Shown: positions 1-8,595, counted from the stretch's first letter. The stretch: 64,000 nt of DNA from Pseudomonas proteolytica (GCF_007858275.1 NZ_VFEV01000003.1:186001-250000), one strand, 5' to 3'. The notes: generated from the sequence alone by a model not told the origin. Made by a program: numbers and translations.

Positions 1-1106
1 AGATTGAGCACGGCGTCATCCTGCGCGTGGTCTCCACCAATATCTGCGGCTCCGACCAACACATGGTGCGCGGCCGCACCACCGCCCAGACCGGCCTGGT
101 ACTGGGCCATGAAATCACCGGCGAGGTGATCGAGAAGGGCAGTGATGTCGAGAACCTGAAACTCGGCGACCTGGTATCGGTGCCCTTCAACGTTGCTTGC
201 GGGCGCTGCCGTTCCTGCAAGGAGCAACACACCGGCGTATGCCTGACCGTCAACCCGGCCCGTGCCGGTGGTGCCTATGGCTATGTGGACATGGGTGACT
301 GGACCGGCGGCCAGGCCGAGTACGTGCTGGTGCCGTATGCCGATTTCAACCTGCTCAAGCTGCCGGATCGCGACAAGGCCATGGAGAAAATCCGCGACCT
401 GACGTGCCTCTCCGACATCCTGCCGACCGGCTATCACGGTGCAGTCACCGCCGGCGTCGGCCCTGGCAGTACTGTCTACATTGCGGGCGCCGGTCCGGTT
501 GGCCTGGCTGCTGCGGCCTCCGCTCGCCTGCTGGGTGCGGCGGTGGTGATCATTGGTGACGTCAACACCATCCGCCTGGCCCATGCCAAGGCCCAGGGTT
601 TTGAAGTGGTCGACCTGTCCACCGACACCCCGCTGCACGAACAGATTGCCGCGCTGCTCGGCGAGCCGGAAGTGGACTGTGCTGTTGACTGTGTGGGCTT
701 TGAAGCGCGCGGTCATGGGCACGACGGTGTCAAGGCGGAAGCCCCGGCCACGGTACTCAACTCACTGATGGGCGTGGTGCGCGTCGCAGGCAAGATCGGC
801 ATCCCCGGCCTGTACGTCACCGAAGATCCGGGTGCGGTGGACGCTGCCGCGAAAATGGGCAGCCTGAGCATTCGCTTCGGCCTGGGCTGGGCCAAGTCCC
901 ACAGCTTCCACACCGGCCAGACCCCGGTGATGAAGTACAACCGCCAGTTGATGCAGGCGATCATGTGGGACCGCATCAACATCGCCGAAATCGTCGGCGT
1001 ACAGGTGATCAGCCTGGACGACGCACCACGCGGTTATGGCGAGTTCGATGCCGGTGTGCCGAAGAAGTTTGTGATTGACCCGCACAAGCTGTTCAGCGCG
1101 GCGTAA
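1..1106 (+). CDS. fdhA: Glutathione-independent formaldehyde dehydrogenase, 5' end outside the window
   Basis: Zinc- and NAD-dependent medium-chain dehydrogenase that oxidises formaldehyde to formate in the cytoplasm without glutathione. The open frame runs from base 3 with no start, so about 367 residues are present and roughly 30 N-terminal residues are missing compared with the usual length of about 399. Visible signatures are the catalytic-zinc region NICGSDQH, the structural-zinc cysteine cluster CGRCRSCKEQHTGVC, and the Rossmann loop GAGPVGLAA. The GTG at 27 is internal, not the start. The gene is followed by a REPIN and faces the next gene tail to tail. The match to the Pseudomonas FdhA family is very close from memory. 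Confidence 0.93.
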   Translation, partial: IEHGVILRVVSTNICGSDQHMVRGRTTAQTGLVLGHEITGEVIEKGSDVENLKLGDLVSVPFNVACGRCRSCKEQHTGVCLTVNPARAGGAYGYVDMGDWTGGQAEYVLVPYADFNLLKLPDRDKAMEKIRDLTCLSDILPTGYHGAVTAGVGPGSTVYIAGAGPVGLAAAASARLLGAAVVIIGDVNTIRLAHAKAQGFEVVDLSTDTPLHEQIAALLGEPEVDCAVDCVGFEARGHGHDGVKAEAPATVLNSLMGVVRVAGKIGIPGLYVTEDPGAVDAAAKMGSLSIRFGLGWAKSHSFHTGQTPVMKYNRQLMQAIMWDRINIAEIVGVQVISLDDAPRGYGEFDAGVPKKFVIDPHKLFSAA

Positions 1107-1123
1107 TCACAGCCACCGATAGC

Positions 1124-1217
1124 AATGTGGGAGCGGGCTTGCTCGCGAAAGCGGAGTGTCAGTCAGAGAATCTGGCGACTGATACACCGCTTTCGCGAGC
1201 AAGCCCGCTCCCACATT
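1124..1217. repeat. REPIN (inverted REP doublet)
   Basis: Two arms beginning AATGTGGGAGCGGGCTTGC and ending with its reverse complement enclose a short loop. The arms are nearly perfect for about 28 bp. The element sits between two convergent genes, fills the intergenic gap, and could act as a bidirectional transcript end. Confidence 0.9.
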
Positions 1218-1242
1218 GGTTGTGTTGTATGGTGTTTGAGCG

Positions 1243-1701
1243 TTAGCGAATTGCCAGCGCGCCCTGGTACACCGTCGGGCCGGTAGGCTGCTTGCTCACC
1301 GAGCCACCCTTGGTTTCCGAACTGACCATCAACTCGACCGGCTGGCTGATGGTTTCCTGTTGGCGCGGATTCAGGCCGATGATGCCTTTGCCATCCTCCG
1401 GCAACAGGCCCAGGGACACCGGTGTGCCGCCCGCCGGCAGGGCCCACAGTTCGAGGCTGCGGTCCGGCTCCGGCGCAGTGGCCGCAATCGGTTGGACTTC
1501 CAGGTAATCCTTGTGCGCCATGATTTGCGCAGCCGGTTGTTGGGTGGTGCTGACCAGGGTCGCGGCGGACTTCACGCTGTCCTGTGTGTAGAGCGCGCCG
1601 CCGATACCGGCAACCACCACCACGCAGACGCCGATGAACAGACGCGGGCGGGTCCAGAATGAGGGCTTGTGCTCGATCACTGGGGGTTGGGACGCAGTCA
1701 T
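1243..1701 (-). CDS. Orphan RskA-like (anti-sigma K C-terminal) membrane protein
   Basis: A 152-residue protein with a cytoplasmic N terminus of about 18 residues, one membrane segment (about 20-40) and a periplasmic domain. That domain has the features of the RskA C-terminal family: ELWALPAGGTPVSLGLLP, then a GPTVYQGAL-type C terminus. Full anti-sigma factors of this kind carry a zinc-binding domain of about 80 residues that binds an ECF sigma factor; it is absent here, and no sigma gene lies next to it. The ATG at 1701 has an AGGAAG ribosome site. It may be a degenerate anti-sigma factor or a small membrane protein that has reused the fold. The fold call is inference from residue patterns. 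Confidence 0.7.
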   Translation of the reverse strand: MTASQPPVIEHKPSFWTRPRLFIGVCVVVVAGIGGALYTQDSVKSAATLVSTTQQPAAQIMAHKDYLEVQPIAATAPEPDRSLELWALPAGGTPVSLGLLPEDGKGIIGLNPRQQETISQPVELMVSSETKGGSVSKQPTGPTVYQGALAIR

Positions 1702-1883
1702 AAGGCTCTTCCTGACAAGTTTTGTAGTGTGTTGATTGACCCTGTGGCGGGCGATGGGTTCCTAGTGGCAGTTTGATGGTGTGGGGCTTTGGGGCTTTTC
1801 TGAACAAATCTGTGGTGTGGAACAACCTATTGGATGCTGAGTCCAACGGCTGCTTCAGCTCCTAAATTTACGAGGTTGTCTCG

Positions 1884-2453
1884 ATGAAGATTTCACGCGG
1901 TTTTGCCCTGTCCTGCCTTCTGACCGTGGCGGCCAGCCCGGTGTTTGCAGCAGGCTTCAGCCTGGGCGATGTGGCCAACGCCGTCGCCGGTGCCCAGGGT
2001 ACCAACAAGGCCGCTGCCGCTGCGCCAACGTCACAGACCGCCGACCTGCTGGGCGCTTTGACCAAGCAGTTGAATGTCACCCCGGAGCAGGCTGTCGGTG
2101 GTACCGGCGCCATGTTGGGCCTGGCCAAGAACCAACTCAGCAGCACTGACTATTCGCAGTTGGGCAAAAGCGTACCGGGCCTGGACAAGCTGTCGGGTAG
2201 CAACGCATTGGGCAGCCTGGGCGCCCTCAGCGGCATGCTCGGCCAAACCGGTGGCAGCAAGACCAGCGGCCTCGATGGCCTGCTGGGTAACGTCAAGGAC
2301 ACCAACGACCTGAACACCGCGTTCAGCGCCTTGGGCATGGACAGCGGCATGATCGGCCAGTTTGCCCCGGTGATCCTGCAATACCTGGGCGGCCAGGGTG
2401 CCGACAGTTCATTGCTTGGCAAGCTGGCCCAGGCCTGGGGTACCGGCAGCTAA
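1884..2453 (+). CDS. Secreted DUF2780 (VcgC/VcgE-like) protein
   Basis: A 189-residue protein with a clear Sec signal peptide (positive start, hydrophobic core, cleavage expected after VFA at about residue 22). The mature part is rich in Gly, Ala, Ser and Leu, with repeated short helices (LGALSGMLGQ, LDGLLGNV, LLGKLAQAWG). This composition and the LTKQLNVTPEQAVGGTGAMLGLAK segment are typical of DUF2780, a family of unknown function. Its stop codon overlaps the stop of the opposite-strand acyltransferase by 4 bases. Start ATG follows a GAGGTTG ribosome site. It is probably periplasmic or exported; no role is assigned. Confidence 0.8.
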   Translation: MKISRGFALSCLLTVAASPVFAAGFSLGDVANAVAGAQGTNKAAAAAPTSQTADLLGALTKQLNVTPEQAVGGTGAMLGLAKNQLSSTDYSQLGKSVPGLDKLSGSNALGSLGALSGMLGQTGGSKTSGLDGLLGNVKDTNDLNTAFSALGMDSGMIGQFAPVILQYLGGQGADSSLLGKLAQAWGTGS

Positions 2454-3337
2454 GGCCGTTCGGCGCGCAGTTGGGCGATGCGCGCATCCTTCTCCATCCA
2501 GAGCTGGTTGACCCAGTTCTGGACGCTCTGGCGAAACGCCGGATCATTCTCGTAATCCCCCTGCCACAACGCTGGATCCAGCTCGCGGGTGCGGATATCC
2601 ACAATCACGCGGGGCACCGCGCCGCTGATCAAATCCCAGAACCCCGGAATCTTCTCCTGTGGATACACCACGGTCACGTCGAGGATCGCGTCCAGCTGTT
2701 CGCCCATTGCCGCCAGCACAAACGCCACGCCACCGGCCTTGGGCTTGAGCAGGCGGGTGAAAGGTGAGCCCTGTTGGGCACGCTTGGCTTCGGTGAAGCG
2801 CGTGCCTTCCAGGTAGTTGACCACCGTCACCGGCTGGCGCTTGAACAGCTCGCACGCCTGTTTGGTGATCTTTAGGTCCTGGCCCGCCAGTTCCGGGTGC
2901 TTGGCCAGGAACGCCTTGCTGTAGCGCTTCATGAACGGGTAGTCCAGGGCCCACCAGGCCAGGCCCAGGAACGGTACCCAGATCAGTTCCTTTTTCAGGA
3001 AGAACTTGAAGAACGGCGTGCGCCGGTTGAGGGTCTGGATCAGCGCCGGGATATCCACCCAGGATTGGTGGTTGCTGATCACCAGGTACGAGGTGTCGCC
3101 GCGCAGGCCCGTATCGCCGCGAATGTCCCATTGGGTGGGAATGCACCAGGCGAAGATCAGCTTGTCGATCTCGGCCCAGGTCTCGGCGATCCACATCACT
3201 GCGGCTGAGGCGTAGTCCCGTGAACGACCGGGGGCCACCAGCTTGAGCAGGGCGAAGACCAGCAGTGGGCCGATCAGGATCAGCGTGTTGAGTAACAGCA
3301 GCAGTGTGACGAAACAGCCGGTGAGCAGGCGGCGCAT
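2450..3337 (-). CDS. YihG-like PlsC-family acyltransferase
   Basis: Predicted membrane-bound lysophospholipid (1-acylglycerol-3-phosphate) acyltransferase of 295 residues. An N-terminal hydrophobic segment (about 5-35) precedes the catalytic motif NHQSWVD, which fits the NHx4D signature of the PlsC superfamily. The acceptor-binding motif EGTR (in NYLEGTRFTEAKR) follows at the expected distance. The segment PFMKRYSKAFLAKHPEL resembles the E. coli YihG/YihF branch rather than the shorter housekeeping PlsC. An ATG five codons further upstream (3352) is possible; the MRRLLTG start is preferred because the hydrophobic leader follows directly. Substrate is inferred from the family only. Confidence 0.82.
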   Translation of the reverse strand: MRRLLTGCFVTLLLLLNTLILIGPLLVFALLKLVAPGRSRDYASAAVMWIAETWAEIDKLIFAWCIPTQWDIRGDTGLRGDTSYLVISNHQSWVDIPALIQTLNRRTPFFKFFLKKELIWVPFLGLAWWALDYPFMKRYSKAFLAKHPELAGQDLKITKQACELFKRQPVTVVNYLEGTRFTEAKRAQQGSPFTRLLKPKAGGVAFVLAAMGEQLDAILDVTVVYPQEKIPGFWDLISGAVPRVIVDIRTRELDPALWQGDYENDPAFRQSVQNWVNQLWMEKDARIAQLRAERP

Positions 3338-3512
3338 AAGGAACTCTTGCAAGCGGTTGGACGGGCCATGATAAGCAGCTTGAGTCTAGAGGCCAAATCG
3401 CAAATGGCCTGACGAATGTTTCACTTTGTGTTGCGTATGCTGGGTAACGATCCAACTTTGGGCTGCGTTTGCAGTCTAGTATTCGCCTACTTACCTCAAG
3501 GAATCCTCCTAC

Positions 3513-4013
3513 GTGAAATCTCTCCTTGCCCTATTAGCCGTGGTGGCCCTGCCGGTCATGGCCGCCGAACCGACCCTGTACGGGCGCTACGAATACATCC
3601 AACTGCCGGAGATCGGCGAGACCTTCAAGGCCAAGATGGACACCGGCGCGCTGACCGCTTCGCTGTCGGCCCGTGACATCGAGACCTTCACCCGCGATGG
3701 CGAAGACTGGGTGCGCTTCCGCCTCAGCGGCAAGGATGTGAGCAACAAGGTCTACGAACACAAAGTGGCGCGCATCAGCAAGATCAAGAACCGCGCCGAC
3801 GAGGACGAAGACGGCGAAGAAACCAGCGTGGCCAAGCGCCCGGTGGTGGACCTGGAGATGTGCCTGGGCAACGTCAAGCGCACCGTCGAAGTCAACCTCA
3901 CCGACCGCAGCAGTTTCAACTACCCGCTGTTGATCGGCGCCAAGGCCCTGCGTGAATTCGGCGCCGCCGTGAACCCGGCTCGGCGCTACACCGCCGACAA
4001 ACCCGACTGCTGA
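3513..4013 (+). CDS. Exported retropepsin-like (RimK-associated zinc protease family) protein
   Basis: A 166-residue protein with a signal peptide (hydrophobic stretch followed by VMA-AEP, cleavage about residue 18) and a domain of the family once called putative ATP-dependent zinc protease, now viewed as retropepsin-like aspartic peptidases. The active-site-like motif is KMDTGALTASLSA, with the D-T-G triplet near residue 43. The segment FNYPLLIGAKALREFGAAVNP matches the conserved second half of the fold. The start is GTG, preceded by AAGGAATCC. It lies just upstream of creB with a short gap, so it may be co-expressed with cre. Catalytic activity is inferred from the motif. Confidence 0.78.
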   Translation: MKSLLALLAVVALPVMAAEPTLYGRYEYIQLPEIGETFKAKMDTGALTASLSARDIETFTRDGEDWVRFRLSGKDVSNKVYEHKVARISKIKNRADEDEDGEETSVAKRPVVDLEMCLGNVKRTVEVNLTDRSSFNYPLLIGAKALREFGAAVNPARRYTADKPDC

Positions 4014-4071
4014 TTGACGCCGCATAAGGCATGGGGCACCGTTCACCTTTAGCTCCCAGTGCTCGGACGCC

Positions 4072-4749
4072 ATGCCCCATATCCTGATTGTCGAAGACGA
4101 AGCGGCCATTGCCGATACGCTGATTTTTGCCCTGCAAGGCGAAGGCTTCACCACCACCTGGCTGACCCTCGGCCAGGCCGCGCTGGAGCATCAACGGCAG
4201 ACCCCGGCAGACCTGCTGATCCTCGACATCGGCCTGCCGGACATCAGCGGTTTTGAAACCTGTAAGCAACTGCGCCGTTTCAGCGAAGTGCCGGTGATGT
4301 TCCTCAGTGCCCGCGACGGCGAAATCGACCGCGTGGTGGGCCTGGAAATCGGCGCCGATGATTATGTGGTCAAGCCCTTCAGCCCACGGGAAGTGGCGGC
4401 GCGGGTCAAGGCGATCCTCAAGCGTGTCGCGCCGGTTGCGGCGCCGGCCAGCGGCGGGCTGTTTCAGGTGGACCACGAGCGCGTGCAGATCCACTATCGC
4501 GGGCAGTTGCTGGGCCTGACCCGGCATGAGTTCCGTTTGCTCAACTGCCTGCTGGAGCAGCCCGAGCGGGTGTTCAGCCGCGAGCAACTGCTGGATGCCG
4601 TCGGCGTGGCCGCCGATGCCGGCTACGAGCGCAATATCGACAGCCATATCAAAAGCCTGCGCAGCAAGTTGCGGGGCGTGGCCGTCGATGGCGAGCCGAT
4701 CCAGACCCATCGGGGCCTGGGCTACAGCTACAGCCCGAGCCACGCCTGA
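4072..4749 (+). CDS. creB: Response regulator CreB
   Basis: OmpR/PhoB-type response regulator, 225 residues. The receiver domain (1-120) shows the acidic pair E8-D9, phosphoacceptor D52 in LLILDIGLPD, a conserved Ser/Thr region (VMFLSARD) and K102-type lysine in VVKPFSPRE. A winged-helix DNA-binding domain (about 130-225) ends RGLGYSYSPSHA. The stop overlaps the creC start (TGATG), and creD follows, giving the classic creBCD order. In Pseudomonas CreBC is known to respond to PBP4 inhibition and to affect beta-lactam resistance and biofilm; that role is carried over from the family. Confidence 0.93.
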   Translation: MPHILIVEDEAAIADTLIFALQGEGFTTTWLTLGQAALEHQRQTPADLLILDIGLPDISGFETCKQLRRFSEVPVMFLSARDGEIDRVVGLEIGADDYVVKPFSPREVAARVKAILKRVAPVAAPASGGLFQVDHERVQIHYRGQLLGLTRHEFRLLNCLLEQPERVFSREQLLDAVGVAADAGYERNIDSHIKSLRSKLRGVAVDGEPIQTHRGLGYSYSPSHA

Positions 4750-6188
4750 TGCGCATGGGGCTGCGGATTTTCCTGGTGTATGCGCTGTTCATCGGCCTGA
4801 CCGGCTACTTTGTGCTCAACACGGTGATGAAGGAAATCCGCCCCGGCGTGCGCCAGTCCACCGAAGAAACCCTGGTGGACACCGCCAACCTGCTGGCGGA
4901 AATCCTGCGTGAGGACGTGAAGCACGGCACCCTCGGCCAAAGCCACTGGCCGACCGTGCTCAAGGCCTACGGCGAGCGCCAGCCCGGCGCGACGATCTGG
5001 GGGCTGGCGAAGAATCAGGTCAACCACCGTATCTATGTCACCGACGCCAAGGGCGTTGTGCTGCTGGATTCGGCAGGAGTGGCAGTGGGCCAGGACTACT
5101 CGAAATGGAACGACGTGTACCTGACTCTGCGCGGCGAATACGGCGCCCGCTCCACCCGCAGCGATGCCGAAGATCCGGCCTCGTCGGTGATGCACGTTGG
5201 CGCGCCGATCCGTGATAACGGGCAGATCATCGGCGCGGTCACGGTGGCCAAGCCCAACAGCTCGCTGCAGCCTTATGTCGACCGTACCGAGCGCCGCCTG
5301 CTGTGGTACGGCGCCGGCCTGGTGGCCCTGGGCCTGTTGCTGGGGGCGCTGTTGTCGTGGTGGCTGAGTGCTGCGCTGCGGCGCCTGACCACCTATGCCC
5401 AGGCTGTCAGCGAAGGCCGGCGTGCCGAGTTGCCGCACTATCGCGGCGGTGAGTTGGAGCAGCTGTCCACGGCGGTGGAGCACATGCGCACGCAACTGGA
5501 AGGCAAGGCCTATGTCGAGCGTTACGTGCACACCTTGACCCACGAACTGAAAAGCCCCCTGGCCGCGATCCGGGGTGCGGCGGAGTTGTTGCAGGGTGAA
5601 ATGACTGCGGCCCAGCAGCAGCGCTTTGTCGGCAACATCGCCAGCGAAAGCGCACGTCTGCAGCAGTTGATCGAGCGCCTGTTGAACCTGGCCCAGGTCG
5701 AGCAGCGCCAAGGGTTGGAGCAGCAAGCCACGGTGCCTTTGGCCGCGTTGGTGGATGAAGTCCTCAAGGCGCAATGCGCGCGGATCGAACAGGCCGGGTT
5801 GCAGGTCGAGCGTCTGATCGAGGCGGATGTAAAGCTGTATGGCGAGCCATTCCTGCTGCGCCAGGCCTTGGGCAACCTGCTGGAAAACGCCCTGGACTTC
5901 ACCCCGCCCGGCGGCACTCTGCGCTTTAGCGCCCAGGTGCGGCATCACGATGTCGATGTGTGCCTGTTCAACCAGGCCGAGCCGATCCCCGAATACGCCC
6001 TGCCACGCCTGAGCGAGCGGTTCTACTCCCTGCCGCGCCCGGTCAGCGGGCGCAAAAGCACCGGCCTGGGCCTGAACTTTGTCGAAGAAGTCATGAAGCT
6101 GCACGGCGGCTCATTGCAGATCGGCAACGTGCCGGGCGGGGTGCAAGTGGTGCTGCATCTCCACACAGTCTCCACATTGCCCTCATAA
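4749..6188 (+). CDS. creC: Sensor histidine kinase CreC
   Basis: Inner-membrane histidine kinase of 479 residues. There are two membrane segments, at about 5-22 and about 185-208 (LLWYGAGLVALGLLLGALLS), flanking a periplasmic sensor domain. A HAMP-like linker follows, then a dimerisation domain with phosphorylated His265 in THELKSPLAAIRG. The ATPase domain shows the N box NLLENALDFTPPGG and the G box STGLGLNFVEEVMKLHGG. It is translationally coupled to creB by overlap and partners with it. The domain order and neighbours make the assignment secure. Confidence 0.93.
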   Translation: MRMGLRIFLVYALFIGLTGYFVLNTVMKEIRPGVRQSTEETLVDTANLLAEILREDVKHGTLGQSHWPTVLKAYGERQPGATIWGLAKNQVNHRIYVTDAKGVVLLDSAGVAVGQDYSKWNDVYLTLRGEYGARSTRSDAEDPASSVMHVGAPIRDNGQIIGAVTVAKPNSSLQPYVDRTERRLLWYGAGLVALGLLLGALLSWWLSAALRRLTTYAQAVSEGRRAELPHYRGGELEQLSTAVEHMRTQLEGKAYVERYVHTLTHELKSPLAAIRGAAELLQGEMTAAQQQRFVGNIASESARLQQLIERLLNLAQVEQRQGLEQQATVPLAALVDEVLKAQCARIEQAGLQVERLIEADVKLYGEPFLLRQALGNLLENALDFTPPGGTLRFSAQVRHHDVDVCLFNQAEPIPEYALPRLSERFYSLPRPVSGRKSTGLGLNFVEEVMKLHGGSLQIGNVPGGVQVVLHLHTVSTLPS

Positions 6189-6239
6189 ATCCCCCACAGG
6201 CTGGCGCCAGACTCTCCCCATCAAAACAGGGAGATACCC

Positions 6240-7598
6240 ATGAACCGCAGCCTGCTATTCAAACTGGGCGCCATCGCGCTGCTGATCCTGCTATTGCTGA
6301 TTCCGTTGCTGATGATCAGCGGCATCATCAACGAGCGCCAGGCGCTACGCGACGGCGTATTGATGGACATTGCCCGCAGTTCCAGCTACAGCCAGCAGGT
6401 GAGCGGGCCGTTGATGGTGGTGCCGTATCGCAAGACCGTGCGTGAGTGGAAGCTCAATGAAAAGCTCAACAAACGCTATGAAGTGCTCAGCGAAGAGCAA
6501 GGCCGCCTGTACTTCCTGCCAGAACATTTCGAGCTCGACGGCAAGGTGCAAACCGAACTGCGGGCACGGGGGATTTACCAGGCGCGGCTGTTCCATGCCG
6601 ACAACCGTATCAGTGGCCGCTTTGTGCTGCCGGCACAGATGGGGATCAAGGAAGACTTTGCCGATTACACGTTTGAACAGGCATTCCTGGCCGTGGGGAT
6701 CAGCGATATACGGGGGATCGAAAACGCCCTGAAACTGGAACTGGGCAGCCAGCGCCTGGAGTTCGCCCCGGGCACCCAAGTGAGTTTCCTTGGCGCCGGG
6801 GTGCATGTCCCGCTGCCCGCCCAGGACAGCAAGAACCCTGCGCCGCTGGACTTCGCGTTCGATCTGCGGCTGCAAGGTACCGAGCAATTGCAAGTGCTGC
6901 CGGTGGGCAAGACCAGTGTGGTCAAGCTGGCGTCCAACTGGCCCCACCCAAGCTTTGTCGGCAACTTCCTGCCGGTGCAGCGCGAGATCAACGACCAAGG
7001 GTTCAGCGCCAACTGGCAGACCTCATTTTTCTCCACCAACCTTGAAGAGTCGTTGTACGGCTGCGTGGTCGCCAGTCGCTGCGACGACTTCAACCAACGC
7101 AGCTTCGGCGTGAACTTTATCGACCCGGTGGACCAGTACCTCAAGAGCGACCGTGCGATCAAATATGCGCTGCTGTTTATCGCCCTGACGTTCGCCGGCT
7201 TCTTCCTGTTCGAAGTGCTCAAGAGCCTGGCGGTGCACCCGATCCAGTACGCGTTGGTGGGGGTGGCCCTGGCGTTTTTCTACCTGCTGCTGTTGTCGCT
7301 GTCCGAGCATATCGGCTTTGCCCTGGCGTACCTGATCTCGGCCAGTGCCTGTGTGTTGTTGATCGGTTTTTATGTGTGCCATGTGCTGCGCAGCGTGGCC
7401 CACGGCCTGGGATTCTCGGCGGGGTTGGCGGCGTTGTACGGCTTGCTGTACGGGCTGCTGAGTGCCGAGGATTACGCGCTGTTGATGGGCTCGTTGTTGC
7501 TGTTCGGGCTGCTGGGCACGGTGATGGTGCTGACACGCAAACTGGACTGGTATGGCGTGGGCAAGCGCAAGGCGAGTGAACAGGAGGCGATGCAATGA
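6240..7598 (+). CDS. creD: Inner membrane protein CreD
   Basis: A 452-residue integral membrane protein. One N-terminal transmembrane helix (about 8-28) is followed by a large periplasmic domain (to about 305), then a cluster of five or six helices in the C-terminal third (KYALLFIALTFAGFFLFEVL onward). The periplasmic part has the family segments YRKTVREWK, FLPEHFELDGKV and FSANWQTSFFSTN. CreD is the main output gene of CreBC in other bacteria. The start follows a GGGAGAT ribosome site. No second complete cre-tag was found in the 51-base gap to creC, so it may be read from the creB promoter. Confidence 0.93.
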   Translation: MNRSLLFKLGAIALLILLLLIPLLMISGIINERQALRDGVLMDIARSSSYSQQVSGPLMVVPYRKTVREWKLNEKLNKRYEVLSEEQGRLYFLPEHFELDGKVQTELRARGIYQARLFHADNRISGRFVLPAQMGIKEDFADYTFEQAFLAVGISDIRGIENALKLELGSQRLEFAPGTQVSFLGAGVHVPLPAQDSKNPAPLDFAFDLRLQGTEQLQVLPVGKTSVVKLASNWPHPSFVGNFLPVQREINDQGFSANWQTSFFSTNLEESLYGCVVASRCDDFNQRSFGVNFIDPVDQYLKSDRAIKYALLFIALTFAGFFLFEVLKSLAVHPIQYALVGVALAFFYLLLLSLSEHIGFALAYLISASACVLLIGFYVCHVLRSVAHGLGFSAGLAALYGLLYGLLSAEDYALLMGSLLLFGLLGTVMVLTRKLDWYGVGKRKASEQEAMQ

Positions 7599-7825
7599 TC
7601 GGGCTACGGGAGGACCAGCGGGAGAGGGTGCAACTGGTGGGGAAAATCAACGCACTGTTTGCGCAGTTGCGCGATGGACTTGTGGTGGTTGGAGGGCTTG
7701 CTGTGGCTAACAGGCCTGTCGTGGCTAACAGGCCTGTCGTGGCAAACGGGCTTGTTGTGGCGAGCGGGCTTGCCCCGCGCTGGGCTGCGCAGCAGCCCCA
7801 ACCCCAAGCACCGAGGAGTCCCTGA
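7595..7825 (+). CDS. Possible small ORF coupled to creD, running into a repeat array
   Basis: A 76-codon frame whose ATG overlaps the creD stop (ATGA). The first 28 residues (MIGLREDQRERVQLVGKINA, then LFAQLRDG) have the look of a real helical peptide. From about residue 31 the frame is only the translation of tandem 18-bp repeat units, giving hexapeptide repeats such as VANRPV, and it ends inside the palindrome. It could be a short gene whose 3' end was overwritten by the repeat, or chance. No family is recognised. Confidence 0.3.
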   Translation: MIGLREDQRERVQLVGKINALFAQLRDGLVVVGGLAVANRPVVANRPVVANGLVVASGLAPRWAAQQPQPQAPRSP

Positions 7826-7943
7826 CACACCGCATTCTGCTGGATTGGGGCTGCTACGCAGCCCAGCGCGGGGCAAGCCCGCTCGCCACAACAAGCCCGC
7901 TCGCCACAACAAGCCTGCTCGCCACAAGAGGCCTTCTTGCCAC
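7685..7943. repeat. Long REPIN-like hairpin with tandem 18-bp units expanded at both tips
   Basis: The core 7757-7889 is an inverted repeat whose arms start GTGGCGAGCGGGCTTGCC and continue for about 42 bp. To the left, five 18-bp units in a row (7685-7774) are variants of that same arm tip; two of them (7703-7720, 7721-7738) are identical. To the right, four units (7872-7943) repeat the complementary tip. The tandem copies are therefore mirror images on the two sides of one hairpin. Confidence 0.85.
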
Positions 7944-7965
7944 GGCAACCTGGTAGCTGCAGGCC

Positions 7966-8595
7966 TCAGGCCGGCGGCTGGGTCGCCAGCATCGAAGGCC
8001 GCTGGCTGACTTCGGCGTACCAGGCGGCCAGTTTGGGATTGCTCGAACGCCACTGCAGGTCCGGATGGCGAAAATCTACATAGCCCAAGGCGCAGGCGAC
8101 ACTGATGGCTGCGATGTCGAAATGGCAGGCCAGCTCGGCGATAGCGTCCCGTTCCAGCTCGGCCAGGGTGCGGCGGATCTTGTTGCGCTGTTCTTGCAGC
8201 CAGCTTTCCCACTGCTTGTCGGCCGGGCGCAGGGCGGTTTCATAGCGCATCAATACGGCCGCATCCATGATCCCGTCGGCCATCGAGGCCAGGGTCAGGC
8301 GCCGCCAGCGGGCCGAGCCGTCACGGGGGATCAGCGGGTTGCCGACGTGCTGGTGGTCGAAGTAGTCGAGGATCACCCGGCTGTCGTGCAACACATTGCC
8401 ATCGGCCAGGCGCAGGGCCGGGATCTTGCCCACGGGGTTGCCTTCGTTCAGCGCGGGGATCGGGTTGACCGGCGTGACCAACACAGTCTCCAGGGCGACC
8501 CGGTCTTGCTGGCCGGTTTCGTGGAGCAGGACCAGGACTTTGCGGACAAACGGCGAAGCGGGGTGCTGGAACAACGTCATGCTGGGCGCGGACAT
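7966..8595 (-). CDS. Glutathione S-transferase family protein
   Basis: A 209-residue cytosolic GST. The N-terminal thioredoxin-like domain (1-80) carries the entry motif LFQHPASPFVRKV with a serine at the usual catalytic site, the cis-proline region GKIPAL, and the glutathione-binding LHDSRVILDYFD. The helical C-terminal domain (90-205) includes ISVACALGYVDFRHPD, the conserved N-capping region. I chose the ATG giving MSAPSMTLF rather than one nine codons upstream, because GST folds start directly with the first strand. Substrate is unknown. Its 3' end borders the repeat array downstream of creD; it is transcribed towards it. Confidence 0.85.
   Translation of the reverse strand: MSAPSMTLFQHPASPFVRKVLVLLHETGQQDRVALETVLVTPVNPIPALNEGNPVGKIPALRLADGNVLHDSRVILDYFDHQHVGNPLIPRDGSARWRRLTLASMADGIMDAAVLMRYETALRPADKQWESWLQEQRNKIRRTLAELERDAIAELACHFDIAAISVACALGYVDFRHPDLQWRSSNPKLAAWYAEVSQRPSMLATQPPA

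Noticed and set aside
1163..1846. 227-codon minus-strand frame
   Set aside because: It overlaps the RskA-like gene in another frame and includes REPIN sequence; low-complexity Arg/Gly/Pro content.
4042..4057. Cre-tag (TTCAC-N6-TTCAC) before creB
   Set aside because: Only the first half TTCAC is present; the second half (CTCCC) matches at three of five positions, too weak to call.
4728..6104. 458-codon minus-strand frame opposite creC
   Set aside because: creC has all kinase motifs; this frame has none.
7685..7943. Possible CRISPR array
   Set aside because: The 18-bp units are directly adjacent with no spacers and are arm tips of a palindrome.
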